NCBI GenBank assembly: GCA_036186865.1
Contig: AP025055.1
Coordinates: 27,161,843-27,225,842, forward strand
DNA from: Eustoma russellianum
Lineage: Eukaryota; Streptophyta; Magnoliopsida; Gentianales; Gentianaceae
Direction of reading: 5' to 3'
DNA length: 64,000 nucleotides
Shown: positions 46,293 to 58,618 of the stretch, one piece after another
How positions within the stretch are numbered: the stretch's first letter is position 1
Layout: each line of letters begins with the position of its first letter
Made by a program: the position numbers and the translations under genes
Notes under the pieces: model-generated
Database searches by the model: none
The model's input: only the letters and a program-made list of their open reading frames with translations
Told to the model about the DNA's origin: nothing

Positions 46293-48780
46293 TGTTTAGA
46301 AAAAGTGTTTGATTGATTTACGGATGCATGATTTAAATGGTACAAGTTTACAAAACGCACAAATAAATTATTACTTGACATGTTTATGTGATATACATGC
46401 TTCACAGGCTTACGTATATTGTTGTCGTACTAACAAGCCATGAAGCGTTAAATCTTAAACCATATGGGAAGAATTTGTTGTCGTTGTACTATTTTCAGGA
46501 GCCACAATTAATGAGCTAAACTAGTTCATTAAATGAAGTGTTTAAGTTGATGAACTAACTAGTTTATTAAATGGAGACATATTTGGACAAAGCTTTATGA
46601 CAACAAATTTGGAAATGGAAAGTCTCCTCCCTATTCTTCTTCACACGCCATAATATATATATTATACATATATTCATATTTTTATTAAAAAGGCACAATA
46701 CACATATATTCCGACGTACTACCGACACGTTACATATATTACAAACGTACGTCAACGTCAGACCATTTTATACACCTCATGTTTATGAGTATATTCAGGT
46801 CTTATATCATATGATATAAGTCATGGTGATGACAAAATTATAACGACATGTGACAAGGTAATAAACCGAAAATTGTCGTATATGACTACCGAAACTTCAC
46901 CGACGTGTCACGTATTTGCCATATAAAGATGGCCAACCCATATACATCAAAAATAGCCATAAATTTCGTGTCTCACATGTTAAAATCATTCACTAAATCT
47001 AACTATGTTGGCACGCACAAATCACCCACAATTCATGCTAAATTTGTGGAGAATTCAAACTCAACTTTACTAGTACACATGTAGCGTTTTTTGCTTAAGC
47101 TATTGGAGCTGATTATATACTTTATTATATGTATATGATTTGTGACATAATATATATTACATGTGCAAGAATTTTGATTTTAATCGGGAAAAAATTGCGT
47201 AATCGACGAAAGTCAAAAACTCGGTTTTCTACGCACACACCACACAGAATGTTTTTTTGGCATGAGATGTAATATGTATATAGACACTTTTTACACATTC
47301 AAGACATGTTAAAGTGTTCTAGAAAATTTAAATTAGGGCTGATTGCAATTTACCATATATGTGTAAATATTGTGCATTATTTGACAAAGCTTACTAAAAT
47401 GAAATTTCAACACATGCCCATTCATATCACACGCCTATTTCACTTTGATTGGAGCCTAGGTGGAGCTTATTTGGTATTTCAATTGGTGGAGAATATGCCA
47501 CATAAGATTGGTGACATTGAAGAGGGCACCACACAAGGAAAGATTTCAAAATGCAACACATGCTGAAAAGTTTCAGCACATGGTTTGAGGTGGAGATTTT
47601 GTGGTGATTAATGGTGCTAAATTTGTCTCCCAAATTCAAGGGATTGAAAGGTGATAGTATGACAATATTTTGACTACAATTGAGCACATGTTTTGTAAGG
47701 TTTTTCAGATTTTACGGCTTATTAAAGGATGCGAAGTTGGACCAATCATCAAATGACAAGTAAGCAAGGTCAAGTCATCCTTCCAATCTTGTGGTGCCAA
47801 GTAAGAAGGATGGTGTCATCTCTACACAAGGCAATCTTCCAATGGCATTAAAGAGAATTCTCAAGAAAGGAAGAGGCCCTAAGGGGGCTGCCAAGCATGG
47901 ATAAAAAGAAGACAATAGTGCAAACAAGGCCAGGCATCTCACACATTTCTCTCAAGTGCAAAAGATCTACTACTCTCTTCTTCTAGCTTTCTTTCTTCTT
48001 CTTCCTCTCTCAAGCATATTGTTCATATATTCTAAATACTGTATAGATTTTGAATAGACCACCCAAACTCATTCATTATTGTAAAAGGTTGATCAAGGTG
48101 TGATCAAACATTCATTCAATTGGTGGTAGTGTCCGTGATCGTTTACTCTATTGTATTGTTTGTAAAAGGGTGAAGTTAGTGTGTAACTCTAGTCACCCTC
48201 GTGGTAAGGTGTTTATTGTGTTTAGTGATAATCGAGGAAGGTGTCATCGAAGACTAGAGTTGGTTGATTTAACCGAACCGGTATAAAATCCTTGGTGTTC
48301 TTACTTTACTGCAAAGATTTTTAGACCATTTGGAGTCAAAAATTGAGAACATCAACGTGGTTGACTTAATTACCAAATGAATTTTCAAAAACTGTTTCAA
48401 ACCATTAAAATAAATATTGTGAGAGTATTGTCATTAAATTTTTAGACCATTTGGAGTCACCATTTAATTTGAATAAAATTTTCAATTTAGAGCACAGTTT
48501 CTGGTAGATTTGTGCAATCTGACCAAAAACGTATTTTCAAGGGGTTAGGAGTGGAACTTTAAGTTGAGTATGAGATACTTAAAAAATCTGAGAGTAGATT
48601 CTCATCGAATTTCATAATTTGTGGAGGTCTTTAACTAGGTCTTTTAGTTATTTCAAATCAGGATCTGAAAACAGAAACTAATTTCAGAAGTGAGGTTTTT
48701 GGTTCAAAAGTTTTTAAAAACCAAATTTTCTGCACCCACTATTCAACCCCCACTTCTAGTGATGCTATACAGGTCCTACA
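46293..48780 (+). mobile_element. Solo LTR of a Sire-related element in LINE-2
   Basis: 2488 bp, in the opposite orientation to the Sire LTRs at the left of the window: it begins TGTTTAGAAAAAGTG (compare TGTAGAGAAAAAGGGG) and ends CAGGTCCTACA. Shared blocks include the AGCCATGAAGC segment near 46436, a hairpin at 47561-47578 and the promoter-like CCGGTATAAAATCC (TATA at 48284-48290). Flanks gagca (46288-46292) and gtgca (48781-48785) are a 5-bp duplication with one substitution. It is shorter and visibly more divergent than the other Sire LTRs, so it is an older copy or another subfamily. Confidence 0.87.
48284..48290 (+). promoter_or_regulatory. Candidate LTR TATA box (solo LTR in LINE-2)
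   Basis: CCGGTATAAAATCC, the counterpart of the TATA block kept in the four Sire LTRs at the left of the window. Confidence 0.4.
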
Positions 48781-48785
48781 GTGCA

Positions 48786-50956
48786 TACACAATGTATGTG
48801 AGACTCGGGCCAGCAACACTTGCTCCTACCACCACTTGACCTTTTTGAAGGTTGACCAATTGCCCCGAAGTCTGTTGATAAGTATCAAAAAATTTGCGAA
48901 AATGTTGCAGGATTTGAATTGATCCATTTCGAGAAATTACCAGATCATCTGCAAATCCCGAATGAGATACTCTAGGCACTCTGCCTGCTTGAAATCCATG
49001 GAGAACCACATCTGCCATTAGGGCATTCATCCCCCTAGAAAAACCTGCAGAAGCAAGAATAAATAAAAGAGGCGATAGTGGATCACCTTGTTTAACCCCT
49101 CACAACACAGCAAAAAACCCGCTAGCTTCCCGTTAATTAAAATCGAACATCGTGTGGCAGCCAATGGAATCCAAATTTCGTCAGCAGCTTTGCTAAATAT
49201 GTCTAGCAAACCCTATCAAACGCCTTAGCCATATCTAACTTGATAACAACATGTCCACCACGAGATGGTCTATCAATTACGTGAATCATTTCCTGAGCCA
49301 TTAAGATCTGCTCCGTGATATCCCTCCCCTTAAGAAAACTGGCATGTTCTGCTGGGATATGAGATTCGGTAGGAGTACTGAGAGTCTGGTAGCTAGGAGT
49401 CGAGTAATTACTTTGGCTAAGAAATTGGTCAGACAAATAGGTCGATACTCATAAAAAGATGTTGGATTTGTCACTTTGGGAATAAGGTAATAAGGGCGGC
49501 TACCACCTGACTTGGCAGTCTAACTCCTATAAAAAAATTCTTGGACTGCTTTATGTACATCCATAATATTACCTGCCAAAAGTGACGGTAAAATGATCCA
49601 AAAAAGCCGTCTGGACCCGCAGCGCTTGTTGGACTCAGGTCCCACACTGCCTGCTTAACCTCCTATAAGTCAGGCATAGATAGAAGACTGTGATTATCAG
49701 CATCTGAAACTAACTGTGTTATGTGTTGTAATATAGAATCATGCTGCTTTGTCTGTGTCCCTGTAAATAATGTCTGAAAATAACGTATTTCCTCTACCTT
49801 AATATCATGTTGGCTGTCGCACTCCACTCCATCCTCCCGTATTATCTGTTTAATTGACTACCGACGACGCCTCCCTTTTACAGTTTGGTGAAAGAATCGC
49901 ATGTTCGCATCACCATCCTGCATCCATTTTACATTTTCCTTTTGCTTCCAATAGGATAATTCTCGAGATTGTACCGTCACAAGTTAGCCATACTCAAGTG
50001 ATACGCAGACCGCGTGTCATCCGATGGAGATTGATCATATTCTCTTTCACACCTATCAGTCTCAGTCTCTACAAGTGCCACAGCATCAAAATATTGCCGA
50101 AGATATCTGTATTCCACTAACTTAATTGCCTCTTCAATTTGTTTAACTTTTCATAAAAGCCTCGCATTCCTCCAACAGTCGGATAGGAGCGCAAGTGATA
50201 TGCCATAAAACTGTCAAAATCTTGATGTGTAGTCCAGACATCTAAGTATTGAAAAGAAGCTGATCTATGAGACGTTGCCACAGAACAATCAAGAAAAATA
50301 GGCAAATGATCTGAAGTTGCACGATTCAGATGTTGAGAGTGAACAACCTCAAATAAATCAAAAAATGCGGAAGTGCAGATATAGCAATCTAGGCGACGCC
50401 ACACTCGACCTAGACCGCAGCCATCACTCCACATGTAAAATGGCACCTGATAAGGTATTGATTGCAGAGAGCAGGTTGAAATGAAGTCGTTAAAATCTTG
50501 TAACGTGCGAAGCGATGGAGAGGAACGACCGTTATGTTCATCAAGAGTCAGAAAGGTATCAAAATCCCCTCCAAGAAGCCATGGTAATTCCAATGAGGCA
50601 TAGAATGAAATGAGATCGTCTTATAATGGGCGCCTAGAAATAACAGAATGGAGGCCATAAACAGTGGTACAGCAAAAAGAAACACCTATTGGCAGCCAAC
50701 AAAGCCGTAGTGAATGATTCTGCACACCCAGCCGCTGATCTTCTAGTTGAAAGAAAGAATCCCGCCAGAATATCCATATGCCATCCCTATGTATAGACAC
50801 TACGTGAGAAAAGCCAAGTTTAAGACGGTATGATACTAATAAAGAAGGTCGTACCTTAGGCTCAATAACCACAAGAAGCTGCAAGTGATACTGACAAACT
50901 AATGACACTATTCGATCCAAAGAGGTATGAACACCTATAACATTCCAAATCATCAT
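48786..50956 (-). pseudogene. LINE-2 ORF2, N-terminal part (endonuclease and RT, broken)
   Basis: ATG at 50956-50954 (MMIWNVIGVH). Endonuclease motifs: EPKVRP, GGDFDTF (the Asn of GGDFNTF is changed to Asp) and TSDHLPI. The RT is recognised by PAEHASFLKGRDITEQ, VIKLDMAKAFDRV and FADDLVIS near 48960. The frame is interrupted near 50620 and 50117, and again at 49440-49850 and 49203. The RT stops at the solo LTR after GPSLTYIVYA. With the changed endonuclease residue and the many breaks it cannot be active. Confidence 0.85.
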
Positions 50957-52312
50957 CTTCGTTGATTAGATAATATATCAAATGATTTTGAGAGAGATGC
51001 ACGTGACCACGTAAAAGGTGGAGAGTTTGGCTCAGTTATTCTTCATTGATGTGGCAAAAAGTCTGGGTGGCACTTGGAATTGATCCTCATTCCTTGTGGA
51101 TGTCAGAGTTGCTGGTTATTAAAGGGAATCATCATTACTTTCCTGATGTTTACCATGGACCACAATTGCTTGAACAATATCAGTAACATGATTGACGAAT
51201 AGTGCCTATGCATTAACGGTAGAAAATAGAACACAAATATCACCTTCTCCATCCGAAAGGGAGTAACATTAGGGTTAGCAGGCAAGTCATTCAGCATAAT
51301 GTCATCAATCTCTTTCAATATTCTAATATCATGTGCATCCGAAACTGAAATATGGGCATTCAAATCAAGCGAGGAGAGGATCAATGGAATTGATATTGGT
51401 GCCACCTAAGCTATTAATGGCTGTGTATGTTAGTGCTGCATTACAGTATCCTGAGGCAACGATGATGGATGTCGAGATTCTGACGCTTTTTCGGTGTCCA
51501 TCGCTGTGGCATGTCATTTCATGGTCGAGTCTTAATCTCTAGCGATTTTACTTGCGGCTGAGTTGCCGAATCATCTGTGCCGCATGTCGCAGATAAATAT
51601 ACCAAATGAGAAAATTTGGTACAGTACAGCGGTAAGTCCTCATAAATAACTGATTAGGAAATAAAACGGTTGGAAACCTGAATGTAAAATCTTGATGGGG
51701 GTCTTGAGAAACATTTAGTTCAATACAAAATCTTGCCACCGGTGGTGTGAGATTGTCGGCGGTGGTTGTGTCCAATTTCATCGGGGTACCTATCATACGC
51801 CCAATCTGAAAAAGTGCCTCTCGTTGATGAAAATTAACCGGTAGACCCGGCAAAGAAACTCAGACTAGCACGATCGGCACATCAACGTTTGGATCATAAT
51901 CTGGAGTCCACTTAGTGACTCTCATATATTTGCCTACTATAGTCCAACTTTGACGTGCAAAACAACACAAATGATCCTGTTCTTGAGTAAAATTAACTAG
52001 AACATGATACAAGTCCAGAAGGTCAATCCATACCATACCGATGAATCCGATACGATCAATGGTGGCGTGAATGGTTGCAAGCGGTGGACGATCATACCAA
52101 AAAGTTCCAACTAATTAGAATCGGTAAGGCTCGGCCAATTGAGTGATCTCTTCACCCGTGAATGATATCATTGGGCTTCCCTTATATTTCTGTATTGGCT
52201 TTGAAACAATGGCGGTTGTTGATGAAGGCTTGAATAGTGATGCAAATGATCGTGGCGCAGTTGAATTCTGCGATGGCGGTTTCGATGGAAGGGTCTCCAT
52301 TGTGGCATTCAC
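50953..52312 (-). pseudogene. LINE-2 ORF1 (broken)
   Basis: The frame from 52312 (MNATMETLPSK) reads FASLFKPSS and KYKGSPMISFTGEEI, as in LINE-1 and LINE-3 ORF1, then stops at a TAA near 52115. The DUF4283-like part continues in other frames (CCFARQSW, MRVTKWTPDYDP, LPGLPVNFHQREALFQIGRM near 51830). The zinc knuckle is not recognisable. The last codons end in a TGA (50953-50955) that overlaps the ORF2 ATG by four bases. Confidence 0.78.
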
Positions 52313-52410
52313 AGGTTGGCGGAAGGATTATATGGCGGATTAGAGAATGGAATTAAGTCAGAAAGCAAATTGCTAAACGAAGAATAGCGATCGCATCGGC
52401 TGAATGGAAT

Positions 52411-52437
52411 CGGCGGCGGCAGTTACACCCGCCGCCG
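52411..52437 (-). other. LINE-2 5' end GC-rich hairpin
   Basis: Arms CGGCGGCGG (52411-52419) and CCGCCGCCG (52429-52437) around a 9-nt loop, upstream of ORF1. LINE-3 has a hairpin in the same position with a related sequence. Confidence 0.7.
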
Positions 52438-52483
52438 AAAATCGCCCTAACGCCGGACGGGATTCATCTTTTTTCATACAAAG

Positions 52484-52612
52484 TATATATATAAATATAC
52501 ATATATATATATATATATTCAGAATATATATATATATTCTGAATATATATATATTCTGAATATATATATATATATATATATTCAGAATATATATATATAT
52601 TCTGAATATATA
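52484..52612. repeat. Palindromic TA microsatellite between LINE-2 and LINE-3
   Basis: TA runs broken by TTCAGAA or TTCTGAA at 52518-52524, 52537-52543, 52554-52560, 52581-52587 and 52600-52606, forming nested perfect palindromes (for example 52518-52543). LINE-3 begins right after it. Confidence 0.92.
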
Positions 52613-53053
52613 TTTTTTTGATGAAAGACGGGCGGTACCGTCCTGGTATTTTATTAATATTCAACCCTCACTTGTGGCGGAGGAATACCGTGGTTACAAT
52701 GATGCCCTAACTAAGGAGGGAGGCTCTCCCAAATTAAGCAGAAAACAATATAAATAATGTACAAACTGCGAAAAAAGAAGAAGCTAATGATACGACAGTG
52801 TTTGAGCATAGACAATAATGACAATAATATGTATGCACAGTACAGATAAATCTACGCTTGTTGCTTAGTCTTTGTTTCCGTTGTTGCTGTTGTTGTATAT
52901 TTATCTTCATGTAGTTGTGGATGAGTCGTCGATGAAGCATGGATCTCGGCCATGCCGGAGGTACTCCCATGAAACGCATAAGAACCAATGAGTAACCAAA
53001 AGAAACTGTGAAAAGATCACTCAAAATAAGTGATAAGTTGTATACATACCGCC

Positions 53054-53084
53054 GTTGCCTGCATTCCTACAAAATACAGGTAAC
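53054..53084 (-). other. LINE-3 3' UTR hairpin 2
   Basis: Arms GTTGCCTGCATT (53054-53065) and AATACAGGTAAC (53073-53084): ten Watson-Crick pairs, one G-U and one mismatch in the sense RNA. Confidence 0.65.
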
Positions 53085-53244
53085 CAAGAGTGTAATCCCG
53101 CTGAATGTGATTGTCGCAGATTGCTATCCATAATTGTAGTATTATCCTCATCAACAACATGAGAAAAGCAACCATGAGATATACATTTTAAGGGTGGAAC
53201 ATTAGCAGCAATAAAATAAGTCATCAAAATAAAATCATACCCAA

Positions 53245-53275
53245 GTTGCCTATGTCATAGAAAGACATAGGCAAC
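53245..53275 (-). other. LINE-3 3' UTR hairpin 1
   Basis: Arms GTTGCCTATGTC (53245-53256) and GACATAGGCAAC (53264-53275), 12 perfect pairs around a 7-nt loop, about 40 bases past the ORF2 stop. Confidence 0.85.
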
Positions 53276-53314
53276 GAAATGCATAGCACGCCAACCCATT
53301 GGGAGACATAATGA

Positions 53315-56300
53315 TCAAAATCTAAAAGTGGGCACCGAAATGTCCAACTTGATAGCACCTCTGACCTCACATGGCAAAGATGCCATAGAGGAGTATAATT
53401 TCAACCCTTGAGATCGAAACCCATGTGTAGCTAAAGTATGAGCTGCAATATTCGCTTCATGAAAGCAATGTTGAACCATAGCCTCATTTAATGTCAGGAA
53501 TTTAATTGTGCGATTTAAGTCAATAGCGTATGTTCCTGTATATCTTGCCGGAGAAGAGAGATGCTGAATAATCATTTTACAATCCATTTCTACCACCAAT
53601 CAATCACAAGCTGTCGCATAATATATGATGGCAAATTGTAATGCCATGAGTTCTGCATGTAATGGTGATACCGCAGGCAAGCAAAAGCAGATTGCCGAAA
53701 CCACATTGCCTTGATGATCACGCAATATCGCCCCTCCTGCTGCCGCAATATTGGATATTGAGGCATCTACATTTAGCTTTAATTTTTCTGTAGGTGGATT
53801 CTCCCAACGGTTCAGTCTAGGCATGCGCCTTGGTTTTTTGGTGAAAAATGTCTCAATACTAGATGAGGAATGTGCATGGAGAATTTTCGATTTTGAGTTG
53901 CATTACACCACGTGTAAATATGGTCACAAACCCTTTCAAACAGACGGTGGTAGGAAAATGTGTCATCACCAAACTTAATTTGCGCATATTCCTTCCAAAT
54001 CACCCAAACCACAAAAGATGGCACAACAACTCTCAACTGTCCTAACATAGTATGTGTAAAAGACGCTCGCCACCATCGCATCAAGTACATCCTTGGCGTA
54101 TCCGAAGACGGCATAGGTCCAGAAAATATAATTGAGATTTCCTGCCACAATGGAACAACAACTCGACAGTGTAAAAATATATGATGTATCTCTTCAGAAT
54201 ATTGCCTGCAAAATACACATTGAGAAGGAAAGATGGTCTGCCAACTTCGCATATTATCCGCAAGTGGTAAGGATATTCTCCACAATCTCCATAAAAATAA
54301 ACGCCCCCAAGTAGCATCGTTTTCCACCAGATCTGTTTCGGACAAGTGATTGTATTATAATGCATAGCTGATAACACCCGACAGGCTGATTCTATGGAAA
54401 ATTGTCATGTATTGTCTGCAGTCCATAAGTATCCAGCTTGAGAATGTTGTACGTGCTGCGTCATTAACGAATCAATTCTGCATATGTGTTTCCATGTAGG
54501 GGAGTCATAAATATGAGCATATAATGATAATCGGCGGCTATATTTTGCGTGGCTAAATTCCGCCCATAAGGTTGAGGAGTGATGATAATTCCACCATAAT
54601 CGACAGTCATACGCTTGCTGCAAGATATACAAATTTCTGATGTCAAGCCCTCTATACTCTTTTGGCCGGCATATGGTATCCCATGATTGCCAATGATGGC
54701 CACCATGCCATAAGAAATTGGCCATTTTTCTGGAAAGAGAATTGAGCACACTCTTTGGGACGTTAGAACTTGCCATAATATGCAAAGGCATAGAACATAG
54801 AACATGTTTCACCATTATCAGTCGTCCCGCCATGGATAGAAGTTTCGATGACCATGAATTAAGGATAACATCAAAGTGTCTAATCAAATTATTACAATAG
54901 GCCGCGCGATTTATCCCTTTATATAAGTATGATCCCAAATATTTTATTGGGAATGCTGCAAGCCGTATTCTTAGAGCTTGTGATACTCTAGCACCCGAAA
55001 CTCCATTACCCACCACCACTTGACTCTTATGCAAATTAACTAGTTGTCCAGACGCATCTTGATAAGATTCCAAGAAGCGTCAAAAATGCTGCAGATTTCG
55101 AATGGTCCCATTCAGGAAAATCACCAAATCATCTGCAAAACTCAAATGAGACACTCTTGGTACTCGTCCCGCTTGGAAAGCCCGTATTGAGCCATTGCTT
55201 ATTAGCGCATTTAGCCCTCGTGAGAAGCCTTCTGAGGCTAAGACGAATAAAAGAGGAGAAAGTGGGTCTCCCTGCTTTACGCCTCGTGTGATTGGAAAAA
55301 ATCCAGCTGGTTTTCCATTATTTAAGATTGAACATCGTGTGGCCGATAGATTGTTAATGATTATTCGAATCAGCCGAGGATGTAATCCCAGTCGCTCTAA
55401 CAACAGACGCAAATATGGCCAACTAACTCGGTCAAATGCTTTTGCCATATCTAACTTAATTAGTATATGTCCTCCTCGAGATGGTCTATCCATAATATGT
55501 ACCATTTCTTGTGCCAAGAGAGTTTGGTCTGTAATATACCGCCCTTTCATGAATCCTGCCTGCTCGGGTGATATTAATTTTGGTAACAGAGTTGATAAGC
55601 GTGTGGCCAATAAGCGAGTGATAACCTTAGCCATAAAATTTGTCAAACATATGGGTCGATGTCAGAAAAAGAATTAGGATTGACTACCTTTGGTATCAAA
55701 GTAATAAGTGCTGCAACAAATTTAGCGGGTGGACGAACACCAAGGAACAATTCTTGCACCGCTTTATGCACATCAAAAGAAATTAATTTCCAAAAATGTC
55801 TGTAGAATGAGCCAGGAAAACCATCTGGTCCAGCAGCACTAGTAGGACTCAAATCCCACACTACTTGTTTAACCTCCTCCAATGATGGCATACATAGAAG
55901 ATCCGTGTTTTCTTCATGCGAGACCAGGTGCGGGACATACTGTAATATCTCTTCATAATTATTTGTTGGCTTTTCACTGAATAGGCGCTGAAAGTACCTT
56001 ACTGCTTTGGTCTCAATATCCTGCTAGGTTTTCAACTCCACTCCATCATCTCTTTTAATACTTCAGATACATTGTCGTCTTCGTCGTTCCTTGACCTGTT
56101 GGTGAACAAATCTCGTGTCTGCATCCCCTTCATTGATCCATTTTACATTGGCTTTTTGCTTCCAATATAATAAAGCTCTCTGCTCTGCTAACCGTAGCCT
56201 TGCCAAAGATAAATGATATGCCGTTCTCGTATTGTTCGAAGGTGACGTATCATATAATCTTTCACAATGCGTAACATCCTCCTCTGCTGAAACAACTGCA

Positions 56301-57177
56301 TCAAATATATTGCCGAATATATCTTTGTTCCATCGTGCAAGACATCGCTTTAGTTTTTGAAGCTTAGAATAAAAGCCCCACATACCTCAAACTGTGGTAA
56401 ACGATTGCCAATGGTGGATAACATAATTTCAAAATCTGGATGCGTAACCCAGGCATCCAAGTAACGGAATGCGGCTGCTGAACATTGTGAATCAGATGAG
56501 CATTGTAAAAATATAGGAGCATGATCCGATGACGAGCGATTAAGATGCTGATATTGAACTTTGTCAAATAAATCCAAAAAGCTTGTTGAACATAAGTAGC
56601 GGTCCAGTCTTCGACTAACTCTGCCCAGGCCCCTACCGTCACTCCAAGTAAATGGAGAGCCATGAAAAGGTATAGATTGTAATGCTCTTGTAGCCACAAA
56701 GTCATTGAAATCCTGTAACGTACGTAAAGCAGGAATAGATCGACCTTGATGCTCATCTAACGACAAATACACGTTAAAGTCCCCGCCTATAATCCATGGT
56801 TTTTCAATCATAGTATTGAAAGAAATAAGATCAGTCCATAGAGGACGGCGAGCTGCAATAGAATGCAATGCTTAAACAAATGTGCACCAAAACGATTCTC
56901 CTGTAGGTAACCATTGAAATCGCATAGAATGATTTTGTATTCCAACACGTTGATCTTCTAACTGAACAATAGACTGCCTCCAAAAAATCCAAATAGTATC
57001 ACCATTAATAGACAGAGAGTTAGAGAAACCCAGTTGAAGGCGGTATGACATTAATTCCGTTGGCCTGAGCTTGGGTTCAGTGACGACTAGTATATGAAAA
57101 CGATAACGATGATTCATAGAAATTAATCTTGGAAATGAAGTATGAATACCTCGAACATTCCAAATTAAAAGATTCAT
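53315..57177 (-). pseudogene. LINE-3 ORF2: endonuclease, reverse transcriptase, zf-RVT, RNase H (broken)
   Basis: ATG at 57177-57175 (MNLLIWNVRGIH). Endonuclease motifs NVRGI, EPKLRP, GGDFNVY and SSDHAPI are all present. The RT shows AGPDGFPGSFYRHFW (about 55830), NFMAKVITRLLATRL, KLDMAKAFDRVSW, GVKQGDPLSPLLF and the catalytic FADD near 55122-55133. zf-RVT has CVFCRQYSEEIHHIFLHC near 54170-54220. RNase H follows with LKLNVDAS, LHAELMAL, EMDCKM and the terminal HEANIAAH. Breaks are few for its length: TAA near 56872 (Tyr codon), frame change near 56380, stop near 56063, frame change near 55645, TGA at 55080 (CGA to TGA), and stops or frame changes near 54405, 53815 and 53600. Confidence 0.9.
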
Positions 57178-58502
57178 TGAGTAGACAAAATATCAAAAGA
57201 GTTTGAGAGCGACGTACGAGATCTTGTAACAGGCAGCGACAATGGATTTACAGCACGAGGAAGACGACGAAGAAGGTGAGGTGGTACTTGGAATTGACCT
57301 TCTTGAACAGATAATGTCGGGGATGATGGGTAGGAGATAGACGGATCATGCAATTCTTTGTGCTTCTCATCAACAACCACAGACCCAACCATGTTTGTGA
57401 CATAGGTGATAAAACCTTCATCTGTTGAAACATCCTGGAATGAAGACTGGTCAAGGTTATGATCATCCACTGAGGATGTCAAATATTGATGGTTAGCAGG
57501 CAAGTCACCCAAGAAGATATCATCAATGCCTTTTAAACGTGAAAGATCCTGTGTCGCAGTAATCGTGTCATATGCCATTAGCTCAGGGGATATGATATTA
57601 ATACTTGTTGTTGATGGAGTGACGAAAGCATCATCTCCAGTAGATGGATGCGCATGATTTGCTGCTGTTGGAGAACGGTGGATGTTATCTTCAACAAATT
57701 TTTTTGGTGTCCACCTAGTGCTTTTTGACTTCTGTTGGACGGGAGCCTTTGGTAGTCGAATTTCTGTGCTATCCTCATGCTTTCCCTCTTGGCCACATTC
57801 TTCTGTTTTGTGCCTTAAACGCATGCAAGCAGCATAGTATTCAGGCAGGTCCTCATATGTGATAGGTTGTGCAATACAACGATTCGAGAGTTGAATATAT
57901 ACACGTGAAGGCAACTCCTTTGAAATATCAAGTTCAACACATAGCCTTGCCACGGATGGACGCAGATGCTCAATGGTGGCATTATATAATTTCCTCGGCG
58001 TCTCAATCATCTTACCGATCTTAAATAATGCATCCCGACGATGAAAGTGGACGGAAAGTCCAAGAAGAGAAATCCATACTGGACAATAAGAACATCAAAC
58101 TTGGGATCATAGTCTGGAGTCCATTTAGTGACTCTCATATATTTTCCTGCGATCATCCAACTTTCTCGAGCAAAGCACCGCAGATAATCCCGTTCCTGCG
58201 TAAAATGCATCAAAATATAATTTGAATCCAATAAACCGATACGTACCGTTGCCGCTGAATCCAATGTGATTGATAGTGGCTCGAATTGTAGCCAATGGAG
58301 GTCGGCCATACCAAAACGATCCAACCAAAGCAAATCTGTATGGCTCAGCCATTGCCGCTACTTCATCATCCAAGAAAGAAATCATTAGACTTCCCTTATA
58401 CTGTTGAACTGTTTTATTTTCAATTGCAGAATTGGATGATGGTTTGAAAAGGGACGTAAAAGTTGTTGGCTTTACAGCCATTGACGATGGCGGCTCCGTC
58501 AT
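57174..58502 (-). pseudogene. LINE-3 ORF1: DUF4283-type protein (two frame changes)
   Basis: ATG at 58502-58500 (MTEPPSSMAVK). Motifs in order: TSLFKPSSN, YKGSLMISF, FALVGSFWYGRPPLATIRATI (frame 58125-58502), then RIGLLDSNYILMHF, DYLRCFARESW, RVTKWTPDYDP (frame 58007-58333), then RPSVARLCVELDISKEL and the partly degraded knuckle YYAACMRLRHKTEEC (57174-58010). The knuckle keeps the second Cys, His and last Cys. The C-terminal 150 residues are polar and low in structure and end in a TGA (57174-57176) that overlaps the ORF2 ATG. Frame changes near 58240 and 58020 disable it. Confidence 0.87.
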
Positions 58503-58618
58503 TTAAGCGTGCGGCCAGAATAACCCAAAAGGAGAAGTGTGTAATATATCGAAAAGGAGGTTGCAATGGAGAAGAATGGTAGAAAGAAGATGGTCATAAG
58601 CAATCGGACAAGACGATC

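Larger units (their letters stand above)
43798..52480 (-). mobile_element. LINE-2: plant L1-type LINE, split by a solo LTR
   Basis: Same family and orientation as LINE-1, more decayed. The 3' end lies at about 43798 next to a TA run; the block CCTCATTTGTGGTGGAGGG (43828 on) matches the other LINE 3' ends. The 5' end is about 52480, beyond a GC-rich hairpin. It is cut at 46292/48781 by a plus-strand Sire-type solo LTR. A likely target duplication is the tcagaatatatata run at about 43776-43796 and 52519-52538, but the TA repeats make its limits uncertain. LINE-1 later inserted at its left flank. Confidence 0.88.

Noticed and set aside
52464..52664. Tyr/Ile/Ser-rich 66-codon frame
   Set aside because: Translation of the palindromic TA repeat and the LINE-3 tail.
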